From DASPKS01 sp035628035 (lineage in GTDB: Bacteria; Bacteroidota; Rhodothermia; Rhodothermales; Rubricoccaceae): a stretch of 8,512 nucleotides of DNA. The notes under the pieces are model-generated. The model ran no database searches. It was given only the letters and a program-made list of their open reading frames with translations, and was not told where the DNA came from. Shown in pieces: positions 1 through 7,100 of the stretch. The position numbers and the translations under genes are program-made. The DNA is taken from contig DASPKS010000037.1 in NCBI GenBank assembly GCA_035628035.1, positions 1 to 8,512 on the forward strand, written 5' to 3'. Each line of letters starts with the position of its first letter. Within the stretch, counting starts at the first letter, position 1.

Positions 1-464
1 CGGGCCATCGGCTGAAGGAGCAGTCCCGAGTGCCCCAGCGGGTACCACCCCACGCGCGCCTCGGCGTCGGCCGAGGTGAGGGTGAGCTGGAGCTTGTTGT
101 CGCGGTCGGACGAGGGGCCGAGGCCGTAGAACCGGAACGCCGAGCTGTTCCGCCCCCGCAGCGCGGCAAACCCGAAGAGCGGCGCCCGGTACGGATCGGC
201 CGTGTAGAACGAGAGCCGCCCACGCTGGAGGCGCTGAGAGAGCCGGACGTCGAGGGCCAGCTCGCTCTCCGGCGTCAGCCCGCTGACCTCCACGTCGCCC
301 TCGATACCGAACCCGTACGTAGACGAGTAAAGCGCGAGCGGGTTGACGTCGAGCGAGACGCCGATTTCGCGGGTGGTGTCGGGCAGAGAGGGGAGCGCGA
401 CGACCGGGGCGCTGCTCGACCCACCGGGGGAGAGGAGGGCCAGGAAGAGGAGAAGGGCGACCAC
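1..464 (-). CDS. Outer-membrane beta-barrel protein, possibly Omp85/surface-antigen type (N-terminal part, runs off left edge)
   Basis: The minus-strand frame is open from the window edge to a stop at 486-488, and the only plausible start after that stop is GTG at 462-464. The visible 154 residues begin with a short signal peptide (hydrophobic VVALLLFLALLS, then a Gly/Ser/Ala stretch). From about residue 34 the pattern is alternating, beta-strand-like, with aromatic girdle residues. A segment near residues 111-119, FYGLGPSSD, resembles the glycine/aspartate-rich strand-loop signature seen in many BamA/TamA-like barrels. There is no room for POTRA domains between the signal peptide and the first strands, so if it is Omp85-related it would be a POTRA-less type. 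It is divergently arranged with purD. The barrel and export calls are fairly firm; the family assignment is tentative and needs the missing C-terminal part. A generic porin-like or DUF barrel is the alternative. Confidence 0.6.
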   Translation of the reverse strand, partial: MVALLLFLALLSPGGSSSAPVVALPSLPDTTREIGVSLDVNPLALYSSTYGFGIEGDVEVSGLTPESELALDVRLSQRLQRGRLSFYTADPYRAPLFGFAALRGRNSSAFRFYGLGPSSDRDNKLQLTLTSADAEARVGWYPLGHSGLLLQPMA

Positions 465-496
465 GGCGAGAAGGGGAGCGTGGGGTCAATCTACGC

Positions 497-516
497 CCCA
501 CCCAAGTCTAATTTCC
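497..516. promoter_or_regulatory. Candidate overlapping divergent -7 elements
   Basis: The 80-bp gap between the barrel gene (start 464) and purD (start 545) must hold both promoters. On the minus strand, TAGACTTG (510 to 503) differs from the Bacteroidota -7 consensus TAnnTTTG by one base and lies about 40 bases before the GTG. On the plus strand, TAATTTCC (509-516) is a weaker match about 30 bases before the purD ATG. The two overlap at TA. I see no good TTG -33 box at the expected spacing for either, so this is suggestive only. Confidence 0.25.
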
Positions 517-544
517 CGGGCCCCTCGGACCCTGTCCCTTCCTC

Positions 545-1825
545 ATGCGCATCCTCGTCGTTGGCGGCGGCGGGCGCGAGCACGCGCTGCTCCACGCCCT
601 GGCCCGGAGCCCCCGCGCGCCAGCGCTGCTGTGTGCGCCGGGGAATGCGGGCACGGCCGCCCTCGCCGAGAATGTCCCCGTCGGCGCCGACGACGCCGAA
701 GGCGTTGTGCGGCTCGCGCGCGAGCGGGCGGCAGACCTCGTCGTCGTAGGGCCGGAGGCGCCGCTCGTGGCAGGGCTCGCCGACCGGCTCCAGGAGGCGG
801 GCGTACCCGTCGTCGGGCCGAGTGGGGCGGCGGCCCAGCTCGAAGGCAGCAAGGCGTTCGCCAAGGCGTTCCTCGCCCGGCACGGCGTGCCGACGGCCGC
901 CGCGCGCGCCTTCTCGCGTGAGGCCTACACCGACGCCCAGGCCTACGTCGAGACCCACACGCTCCCCGTCGTGCTCAAGGCCGACGGGCTCGCCGCCGGG
1001 AAGGGCGTCGTCGTGGCCGAGACGCGCGAGGACGCCCGCGCCGCGCTCCGCACGATGCTCCTCGACGGCGAGCTCGGCGAGGCCTCCGCGCAAGTCGTCG
1101 TCGAAGCCTTCCTCCAGGGCGAGGAGGCGAGCGTGTTCGTCCTCACCGATGGCGACGCGTACAAGTTGCTCCCCGCCGCGCAGGACCACAAGCGCGTCTT
1201 CGACGGCGACCGCGGGCCGAACACGGGCGGGATGGGCGCCTACGCCCCCGCGCCCGTCGTCACGCCGGAGATGCTGGCGCAGGTGGAGGCCCGCATCGTG
1301 CAGCCGGTCCTCGCAGGGATGGCGGCCGAGGGGCACCCGTACCGCGGCATCCTCTACGTCGGCCTGATGATCACGCCGGAGGGGCCGCAGGTGGTCGAGT
1401 TCAACTGCCGCTTCGGCGACCCCGAGGCGCAGGTGGTCCTCCCGCTGATCGAAAGCGACGCGGTCGAGCTGTTCGAGGCGCTGGCGCACGGGCGGTTGGG
1501 CGAAGCAGAGGTCCGCGTGCGCGAGGGGGCGGCGGCGTGCGTCGTGCTCGCGGCCGACGGCTACCCTGGCGTCGTCCGAAAGGGCGACCCCATCGAAGGG
1601 CTGGACCGCGTGCCCGGCGACGTGCTCGTCTTCCACGCCGGCACCCGAGACGAGGACGGCCGCGTCGTGACGGCCGGGGGCCGCGTGCTCGGCATTACCG
1701 GGTTGGGCGCGGATCTCAAGGAGGCGCTCGCCCGCGCGTACGCGGGCGTGAACGCGATCCGGTTCCGGGGCATGCACTACCGCCGCGACATCGGGGAGAA
1801 GGGCCTCGCGCGGCTGGCGTCGTGA
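545..1825 (+). CDS. purD: Phosphoribosylamine--glycine ligase (GAR synthetase)
   Basis: This cytosolic enzyme makes glycinamide ribonucleotide from phosphoribosylamine, glycine and ATP, the second step of de novo purine synthesis. The 426 residues match the normal family length and the family signatures occur in order. They are the N-terminal dinucleotide-like loop GGGGREHAL (7-15), GPEAPLVAGL (69-78), the ATP-grasp lysine/glycine loop LKADGLAAGKG (144-154), and QDHKRVFDGDRGPNTGGMGAY (213-233). The metal-binding E285 and N287 lie in EFNCRFGDPEAQ, and a C-terminal domain begins around VVLAADGYPG (333-342). The first in-frame ATG gives the canonical MRILVVGGGG start, so the start is secure. No Shine-Dalgarno is visible. 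The next gene starts inside its stop codon. Nothing looks broken; no other purine genes are in view. Confidence 0.98.
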   Translation: MRILVVGGGGREHALLHALARSPRAPALLCAPGNAGTAALAENVPVGADDAEGVVRLARERAADLVVVGPEAPLVAGLADRLQEAGVPVVGPSGAAAQLEGSKAFAKAFLARHGVPTAAARAFSREAYTDAQAYVETHTLPVVLKADGLAAGKGVVVAETREDARAALRTMLLDGELGEASAQVVVEAFLQGEEASVFVLTDGDAYKLLPAAQDHKRVFDGDRGPNTGGMGAYAPAPVVTPEMLAQVEARIVQPVLAGMAAEGHPYRGILYVGLMITPEGPQVVEFNCRFGDPEAQVVLPLIESDAVELFEALAHGRLGEAEVRVREGAAACVVLAADGYPGVVRKGDPIEGLDRVPGDVLVFHAGTRDEDGRVVTAGGRVLGITGLGADLKEALARAYAGVNAIRFRGMHYRRDIGEKGLARLAS

Positions 1826-2712
1826 GAGCGGCGGTCGCCCTCCTCCTCTTCCTCGCTGGCTGCGCGGCCGCGCCGCCCGCGGCCCCGCCCCGTGCGCCGG
1901 CCGACTCCGTCGTTGCCGTCGAGGAGGTCGCGCACTTCCGGCAGGCGCGTGCGCTCGGCGCCGGTCCGGCCGGCCGGCTCTACGTCGTCGACGCCGCCGA
2001 GTCCGCCATCGTCGTGCTCGACTCCGTCGGCGGCCGGCGCGCGTTCATCGGCGGCCCCGGGACGGGCCCCTATGCCCTCCTCGAGCCCGCCGACGTGGAC
2101 CCGACGAACGGGCTCGACCTCTACGTGGCCGACGCCGGCAACGGCCGCCTCCAGCGGTTCTCCGACGACGGCCGTCTCGTCGAGTCGCTCGCGGTGCCCC
2201 TCGACCCCGAAGCGCCGGAGGAGCGAGGCACCGAGGAGGGGTTGCCGGGGAGGCCCGTGAGCGTGGCGGCCGGGCCCGCCCGCACGCTTTTCGCCGTCGA
2301 GGCGAACGGGCGGCGCGTGCTCCGGTGGGACACCGGCCGCGCCGTCCGCCGCGCGACGGCACCGCCCCCGGGCACCGAGGGCGCGCCCGTCGACCCCGTC
2401 GCCGTGGCGGTGTTCTCGGAAGGCACGCTCGCCGTGGCCGACCGCGCCCAGGCCGCCGTCCTCCTCTACGACGCCTACGGGAGCTTCCTGCGCGCGATCC
2501 CGGCGCAGGCCGTCGGGGAGGTGCGGAACGTGGCGGTGTCGGGCCGGCGCCTGCTCGTCGTGGGGCCGGCGGCCGTGGCCGTCCACATCCTCGACGGGGG
2601 CCGCCTCGACCTCCTCGCGTTCGACCTCGGCGAGCCGATCGTGGACGCCGCCGTGACGCTCGGGCACCTCCACGTCCTTACGCCGACGCGGCTCCTCCGC
2701 GTGGCGCGCTAG
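1822..2712 (+). CDS. Lipoprotein with NHL/beta-propeller-like repeats
   Basis: The GTG start at 1822 overlaps the purD TGA (GTGA, 4 bases). It is the only start that leaves a signal peptide directly ahead of the lipobox. The 296-residue product opens with a short lipoprotein signal (VRAAVALLLFLAGC): LAGC is a clean lipobox with Cys14 as the acylation site, followed by an Ala/Pro-rich linker (15-27). The mature part has repeated strand units of NHL/six-bladed-propeller type: GRLYVVDA (51-58), LDLYVADAGNGRLQRFSDDG (98-117), TLFAVEANGRRVLRWD (155-170), GTLAVADRAQAAVLLYDAYG (201-220) and further weaker units to the C-terminus. Such propellers usually bind proteins or ligands; no catalytic residues are evident. 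It is probably envelope-anchored and co-translated with purD. The function is unknown, and purine metabolism is not implied by the overlap alone. The signal has only one basic residue and is short, so the processing call is good but not certain. Confidence 0.85.
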   Translation: MRAAVALLLFLAGCAAAPPAAPPRAPADSVVAVEEVAHFRQARALGAGPAGRLYVVDAAESAIVVLDSVGGRRAFIGGPGTGPYALLEPADVDPTNGLDLYVADAGNGRLQRFSDDGRLVESLAVPLDPEAPEERGTEEGLPGRPVSVAAGPARTLFAVEANGRRVLRWDTGRAVRRATAPPPGTEGAPVDPVAVAVFSEGTLAVADRAQAAVLLYDAYGSFLRAIPAQAVGEVRNVAVSGRRLLVVGPAAVAVHILDGGRLDLLAFDLGEPIVDAAVTLGHLHVLTPTRLLRVAR

Positions 2713-3866
2713 AGGGCGTCGAGCAGGCGGGCGAAGCGGGTGAACATCGGGTGGCCGGGGAAGGCGCGCCGGAGCTCCCGGAGGTTCACGTCGAGGAGGT
2801 TGTCTTCGGGGAGGAACGCGCGCGAGAGGTCGCCGCGCCCGACCGCCTTGAAGTCCTCCCACACCTCCTTCGCTCCGGCCGACAGCTCGAAGATGGGGGT
2901 GGGGTAGTCGCTGCCGAAGAGGAGGCTCTCCGCGGGCAGCGCCCGGAGGCGGTCGAAGTAGCGCGCGCGGAAGGGCGTCGCACACGCCGAGACGTCGGCG
3001 AAGCACCGGCCCTTCCTCGACCCGTCGGCGGGGTAGTCGCGGAGGTAGCGGCGGACGGCGGCGAAGTCGTCGTGCTCGACGGCGGTGAGGCCGAGCGCTC
3101 GTCCGAAGTAGGGCAGCCCGCAGTGGGCGAGGATGAGGACGCCGCCCGCGTCGAGCCCCGCGCGGAGGTTCGCATGGATGCGCGGGAGGTCCGGCTTGCG
3201 CCACCCCTGGGTCCACCCGAGGACACGGTCGAACGGCCCCCACGAGAGGAAGTCGGCGGCCTTGCGCCGGCGCTCGGCCGGGGGGATCGCGTACTCCACG
3301 CCGACGTGGAGGAGGAGCGGGAGGGGCTTCCCGTCCCGCGCCGTCGCCAGGAACGTGAGCGCCTCGGCCACCCTCTCGTGGGCGAGGTCGATGTGCTGCG
3401 CCGACGGGAGCCACTTCAGGAGGACGGCCCCCTGCTCAACCGCTTCCGCGACGCGCTCCTTGAAGTCGGGCGCGTAGGGGTGGACGGAGGCGCCGAGCAG
3501 CACCCGCTCCCCGATCAGCTCCCGGAGGTGGACCACGTAGGCGTTGTCCACCCAGACGTGCGAGCGGTCCTCCCGGCGCCGGCCCTCGCCGGTGACGGCG
3601 TCGAGCTCGTAGATGGGGTCGAGCGCGAGGCAGACCACGTGGCGGACGTGCTCGGCCCCCTCGATCACGCGGCGCGTGGCCCCGATGAGCGCCGCGTCGG
3701 AGACCTCACCGGGCTCGAGGCGGGCGTAGTGGAGGAACACGTGGTACGCGGGCTGCGAGCGGTACCAATCGGAGAAGCGGCCCCACGTCGGATAGCGGTC
3801 GCCGCACAGCCCAACGTGGACGTGCATGTCCACGACGGCGTCGGGGGAACCGGAGGGGGCGGGCAT
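2709..3866 (-). CDS. Amidohydrolase-2-type metal-dependent hydrolase
   Basis: This is a 385-residue cytosolic TIM-barrel hydrolase with no signal peptide. The metal-site residues of the amidohydrolase superfamily appear in order: D13-M-H15-V-H17 (the HxH motif after the first strand), H187 in LLLHVGVEYA, H248 in ILAHCGLPYFG, and D320 in LLFGSDYPTP. K151 in LLKWLPSAQHID sits where the fourth strand would end. This layout (HxH, two later His, a final Asp in GSDYP) is that of the ACMSD/amidohydrolase-2 branch, whose members hydrolyse or decarboxylate varied small molecules; the substrate cannot be read from the sequence. The ATG at 3864-3866 is followed by a short non-conserved MPAPSGSPDA stretch before strand one. 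The stop overlaps the convergent lipoprotein stop by four bases. The gene is intact, and no partner enzyme is in view to suggest a pathway. Confidence 0.88.
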   Translation of the reverse strand: MPAPSGSPDAVVDMHVHVGLCGDRYPTWGRFSDWYRSQPAYHVFLHYARLEPGEVSDAALIGATRRVIEGAEHVRHVVCLALDPIYELDAVTGEGRRREDRSHVWVDNAYVVHLRELIGERVLLGASVHPYAPDFKERVAEAVEQGAVLLKWLPSAQHIDLAHERVAEALTFLATARDGKPLPLLLHVGVEYAIPPAERRRKAADFLSWGPFDRVLGWTQGWRKPDLPRIHANLRAGLDAGGVLILAHCGLPYFGRALGLTAVEHDDFAAVRRYLRDYPADGSRKGRCFADVSACATPFRARYFDRLRALPAESLLFGSDYPTPIFELSAGAKEVWEDFKAVGRGDLSRAFLPEDNLLDVNLRELRRAFPGHPMFTRFARLLDAL

Positions 3867-3940
3867 GGAGGGGGGTTACGGGTGATGGCTCGTGGAAAGG
3901 AACCCCCCGATAAGGGAGCTGGGGGTAAGCGAAACGCGGG

Positions 3941-3961
3941 CGCCTGCAGAGGGGGCAGGCG
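3941..3961. repeat. Perfect 7-bp inverted repeat, 7-nt loop
   Basis: CGCCTGC at 3941-3947 is mirrored by GCAGGCG at 3955-3961 around a purine loop agagggg. It could be a hairpin in RNA from either strand or a dyad operator. There is no T-tract on either side, so it is not an intrinsic terminator. In the 70%+ GC background a 7-bp dyad is only mildly notable. Confidence 0.5.
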
Positions 3962-3965
3962 GATT

Positions 3966-3991
3966 CCCCGCCGGCCGCGTCCGGCGAGGGG
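3966..3991. repeat. GC-rich hairpin, 9-bp stem with one bulge
   Basis: CCCCGCCGG (3966-3974) can pair with CCGGCGaGGGG (3981-3991, one bulged A, one G in excess) across the 6-nt loop ccgcgt. It lies just upstream of the candidate promoter of the large outer-membrane gene, so it would be upstream DNA rather than leader RNA for that gene. It would be in the leader region if the amidohydrolase transcript starts this far out. Confidence 0.45.
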
Positions 3992-4005
3992 CCCACCGCT
4001 TCGCC

Positions 4006-4036
4006 TTGCGGGCGGCCCCGAACGGCGCTACGTTCC
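4006..4036 (+). promoter_or_regulatory. Candidate Bacteroidota-type promoter for the large outer-membrane gene
   Basis: TTG at 4006-4008 is separated by 20 bases from TACGTTCC at 4029-4036. The latter matches TAnnTT of the Bacteroidota -7 consensus TAnnTTTG, with the last two bases different. The spacing fits the -33/-7 layout of that group. Transcription would start near 4041, giving a leader of about 110 nt that includes the tandem repeat and hairpins. It is a sequence match only; sigma-factor preference in this organism is unknown. Confidence 0.35.
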
Positions 4037-4082
4037 CCGCCCGCTAGCCCGCCCCGACCTTTCCGCCGTTCGCTACGCTCGT

Positions 4083-4123
4083 TTTCCTTCGGAAGCGCTC
4101 GCGCGCTTTCCTTCGGAAGCGCT
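4083..4123 (+). repeat. Tandem direct repeat, 17-bp unit at 24-bp spacing
   Basis: TTTCCTTCGGAAGCGCT occurs exactly twice, at 4083-4099 and 4107-4123, in the leader of the large outer-membrane gene. Each unit contains the dyad TTCC-TTC-GGAA and the palindrome AGCGCT. Between and across the copies two strong hairpins are possible: 4091-4098 with 4103-4111, and 4103-4111 with 4115-4122. Both use 4103-4111, so they cannot form together. The unit could equally be a pair of protein-binding sites. Confidence 0.7.
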
Positions 4124-4142
4124 GACGCACCTTCGCTGACGC
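4120..4142 (+). repeat. Short direct repeat CGCTGACGC x2
   Basis: CGCTGACGC is present at 4120-4128 and again at 4134-4142, a 14-bp period, directly after the 24-bp repeats and just before the ATG at 4153. Together with CCGTTCG (4066-4072) facing CGAACGG (4146-4152), which brackets the whole repeat block, it makes the leader unusually structured. The last base of that inverted repeat touches the start codon. Confidence 0.6.
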
Positions 4143-4152
4143 CGCCGAACGG

Positions 4153-7100
4153 ATGTCTTTTCGGTCCCTCCCGGGGTGGACGCTGCTCCTCCTGCTCTTC
4201 GCCGCGCCGGTAGCGCAGGCGCAAGACGGCCCCGGCCTGGGCGCGCGCCGCGATACGTTCGTTCTGAGCGCCGGACCGACGTTCCAGCTCCGCGCCCCCG
4301 TGGTGCCCGGTACGGAAGCACTGTTCGTGCTGCGTGGGCAGCAGGTTCTGGGCCGGCTCCCCCCGAGCGACTACACCCTCGACGCGGCGACGGGCGCCCT
4401 CGCCGTGCACCTCGACACGACGGCCTACCCGCCGCCGGCCGCTCCGACACCAGACAGCCGCGCGGTGCCGGACAGCCTGGCGCCGGCGGACACCCTGGGC
4501 CCAGCACCGCCGCCGCTCCGGCTCGCCGTCGCCTACCGCGTGCTCGACCTCGGCCTGCAGGCGGAGTACGCCCGCCGCCGGTTCGTGCAGGAGGAGGACA
4601 CCGTCGGGCTGATGCGCGACATCTCGCTGGACCTCCCGCAGACGCGCTCCGCCGACCCCGACCCGCTCTTCGGCGACGTGCGCCTCCGCCGGAGCGGCTC
4701 CATCACGCGCGGGCTCATCGCCGGGAGCAACCGCGACCTCTCCGTCGAGTCGGGGCTACGGATGGAGCTGGCCGGCGCCGTCGCCGAGGGCGTCAACGTC
4801 CAGGCCGTTCTCACCGACGAGAACACCCCGATCCAGCCGGAGGGCACCACGCAGCAGCTCTCGGACTTCGACCGGGTGTTCGTCCAGCTCGACGCGCCGA
4901 TGGGGCGCGCCCGGCTCGGCGACGTGGACCTCGCCGTGACGGGGAGCGAGTTCGCCTCGTTCACGCGGAAGATCCAGGGGGCCGCGCTCGAAGGGAACGT
5001 CCCGGCGTGGGGGGCCTTCGCGGGGGGGCGCCTCCGCGCGGCCGGCGCCACCACGCGCGGCATCTTCCAGAGCCAGGACCTCCCGGCCATCGAGGGGGTG
5101 CAGGGGCCGTACCGCCTGCGCGGGCGGCAGGGCGAGGAGTTCGTCATCGTGATCGCCGGGAGCGAGCGGGTCTACCTCGACGGCATCCTCCTCACGCGCG
5201 GCGAGAACGGCGACTACGTGATCGACTACGCGACGGGCGAGCTCACGTTCACCCCCCGCCGCCTCATCACGGCCGAGCGCCGGATCACCGTCGACTTCGA
5301 GTACACCACGAGTCGGTTTACGCGGACGCTCCTCGTGGGCGAGGCCGAGGCGGGATTCCTCCCGCGCGCCGAGCGGCCCCCGCGCGCACGGATCGGCGTG
5401 GCCGTCCTCCGCGAGGCCGACGCCGCCTCGTTCGGCGCCGAGTTGGGGCTTTCGGAGGCGGACCTCGACTCCATCGCCGTCGCCGGCGACCGCGACGTGC
5501 TCATTCCCGGGGAGGAGCGCGTGGCGTTCGACCCCGAGAGCCCGTTCGTCCTCTACGCCCGCCGCGACACCCTTTTCAGCGGCCAGACGTACGCCATCTT
5601 CGTCCCGGCGACGGCGGCCGACACCGCCGTCTACCGCGTCCGCTTCACGCGCGTCTCGGCGGGGCGGGGGAGCTACCGCCGTGGCGGGCAGGCCCGCAAC
5701 GGGATCCTCTACGAGTGGGTCGGCCCCACGGGCGGCGACTACATCCCGTTCCGGCTCCTCCCCAAGCCCGCCCTCCGCCAGCTCGTCGACGTGACGGCCT
5801 CGGCGGAGCTGCTCCCCGGCCTCGAAGCCTTCGCCGAGGCCGCCGGCTCGACGAACGACCTCAACACGCTCTCCGGCCTCGGCAGCGACGACGACGACGG
5901 GACGGCCTTCGTGGGCGGGCTCCGCCTCCAGAACTTCCAGCTCGGGCGGCTGGGCGCGCTCCACGGCCAGCTCCGCCACCGCCGCCAGGCGGATTCCTTC
6001 GTCGGGTTCGACCGGACGCGGCCCGTCGAGTTCAACCGGCAGTGGAACCTCGCCCGCTCCGGGACCACGTTCGGCACCGGGCTCGACTCCCTCGCGGAGG
6101 CGACGACGGAGGGCGCCCTCCGCTGGGCCCTCACGGCGCGGACGAGCGCGGCCATCGAAGGGGGGATGCTCGACCTCGGCGGCGTCCTCCGCGCCGACCG
6201 GCAGGCGGTGGAGCTCCGCGTGGACGAGCCGCGCCTCCTCGGCGGATGGCTCCCGGCTATGGAGTGGCGGCTCGACCGGGCCGGCAGCCGGAACGCCTTG
6301 GCCGGCGAGGAGGGGACGTTCCTCCGCCAGCGCGCCCTCGTGCGGCGGGCGCTCCTCGGCGGGCGCCTCACGCCTTCGGTCGGGTTCGAGCAGGAGCGCC
6401 GCGCCCAGGAGCGGGGCGGGCTCGACTCCCTCTCGGCGGCCTCGTTCGCGTTCGTGGCGGTGCGGCCGGGGCTCGCGTGGCAGTCCGTCGCCCTCGCGGC
6501 CTCGCTCACCGTGGAGCGGCGGCGGGAGGAGGAGCCGCTGAGCGGTGCGCTCGTCCATTCGGCCGACGCGACGACGTTCGAGGGGGAGGTCCGCTACACC
6601 CCCGGCCCGGAGGCGGCGACGGAGGCCCGCGTGGCGTACCGCCTCCGCGACGTGACGGAGCCGTTCCGCCTCCTCGGCCGCGAGGCGAGCGAGAGCCTCG
6701 CGCTCCGGTGGACCGGGCGCGTGTCGCCGTTCCGGCGGGCCGTCGAGGCCTCCACGCTCTACGAGGCGCTGACGGAGCGGACACCGCTGCTACAGGAGAC
6801 GTACATCCTCGTGGGCCCCGAGCTGGGCGAGTTCGTCTGGCGCGACGGCGAGGGCGAGCCGCGCCCCGGCGAGCCCGACGGCATCGCGCAGGTGGACGAG
6901 TTCTTTCCGGAGACGTTCTCGCTCGAGGGGGAGTACGCGCGCACCTTCGTCCCCTCCGACGAGCTGTTCCCCACCATCGGCGTGGAGGCGCAGCTCCGCC
7001 TCCGGACGGAGCCCGGGCGGCTCTTCGAGGACCGCGCGGACCGCCGCTGGCTCGCCCGCGTCGCCCGCGCGCTGGCCGGCCAGACCACCGTCGAGGTGCG

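Larger units (their letters stand above)
3867..4152. other. Divergent intergenic region with several inverted repeats
   Basis: These 286 bp separate two divergent genes and should contain both promoters. Beyond the features listed separately, I see ACCCCC (3902-3907) facing GGGGGT (3921-3926), CGCCTGC (3941-3947) facing GCAGGCG (3955-3961), and CCCCGCCGG (3966-3974) facing CCGGCGaGGGG (3981-3991) with one bulged A. An open frame from ATG 3885 to TGA 4139 exists, but many of its first codons end in A or T, unlike the real genes here, so I treat it as non-coding. No clear -7 box for the minus-strand amidohydrolase gene is visible. No tRNA or riboswitch core was recognised. Confidence 0.6.

Noticed and set aside
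1777..3414. 545-codon minus-strand frame opposite the lipoprotein and hydrolase genes
   Set aside because: It overlaps two genes with good motifs and has no signature of its own.
2325..4139. 604-codon plus-strand open frame opposite the hydrolase gene
   Set aside because: The minus-strand frame has a complete set of amidohydrolase metal residues; the plus-strand product is low-complexity.
3885..4139. Small open frame of 84 residues with the repeat ARFPSEAL x2 just before the large outer-membrane gene
   Set aside because: Many of its first codons end in A or T, unlike real genes here, the product is Arg/Pro/Gly-rich, and the repeat is explained by the 24-bp DNA repeat. A leader peptide cannot be fully excluded.
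3867..4152. CRISPR array or tRNA in the repeat-rich intergenic region
   Set aside because: There are only two repeat copies with a 7-bp gap, no spacer pattern, and no cloverleaf or CCA end.
4756..6558. 600-codon minus-strand open frame inside the large outer-membrane gene
   Set aside because: It is the antisense shadow of a gene with clear family blocks; the composition is dominated by Arg, Glu, Ala and Gly.
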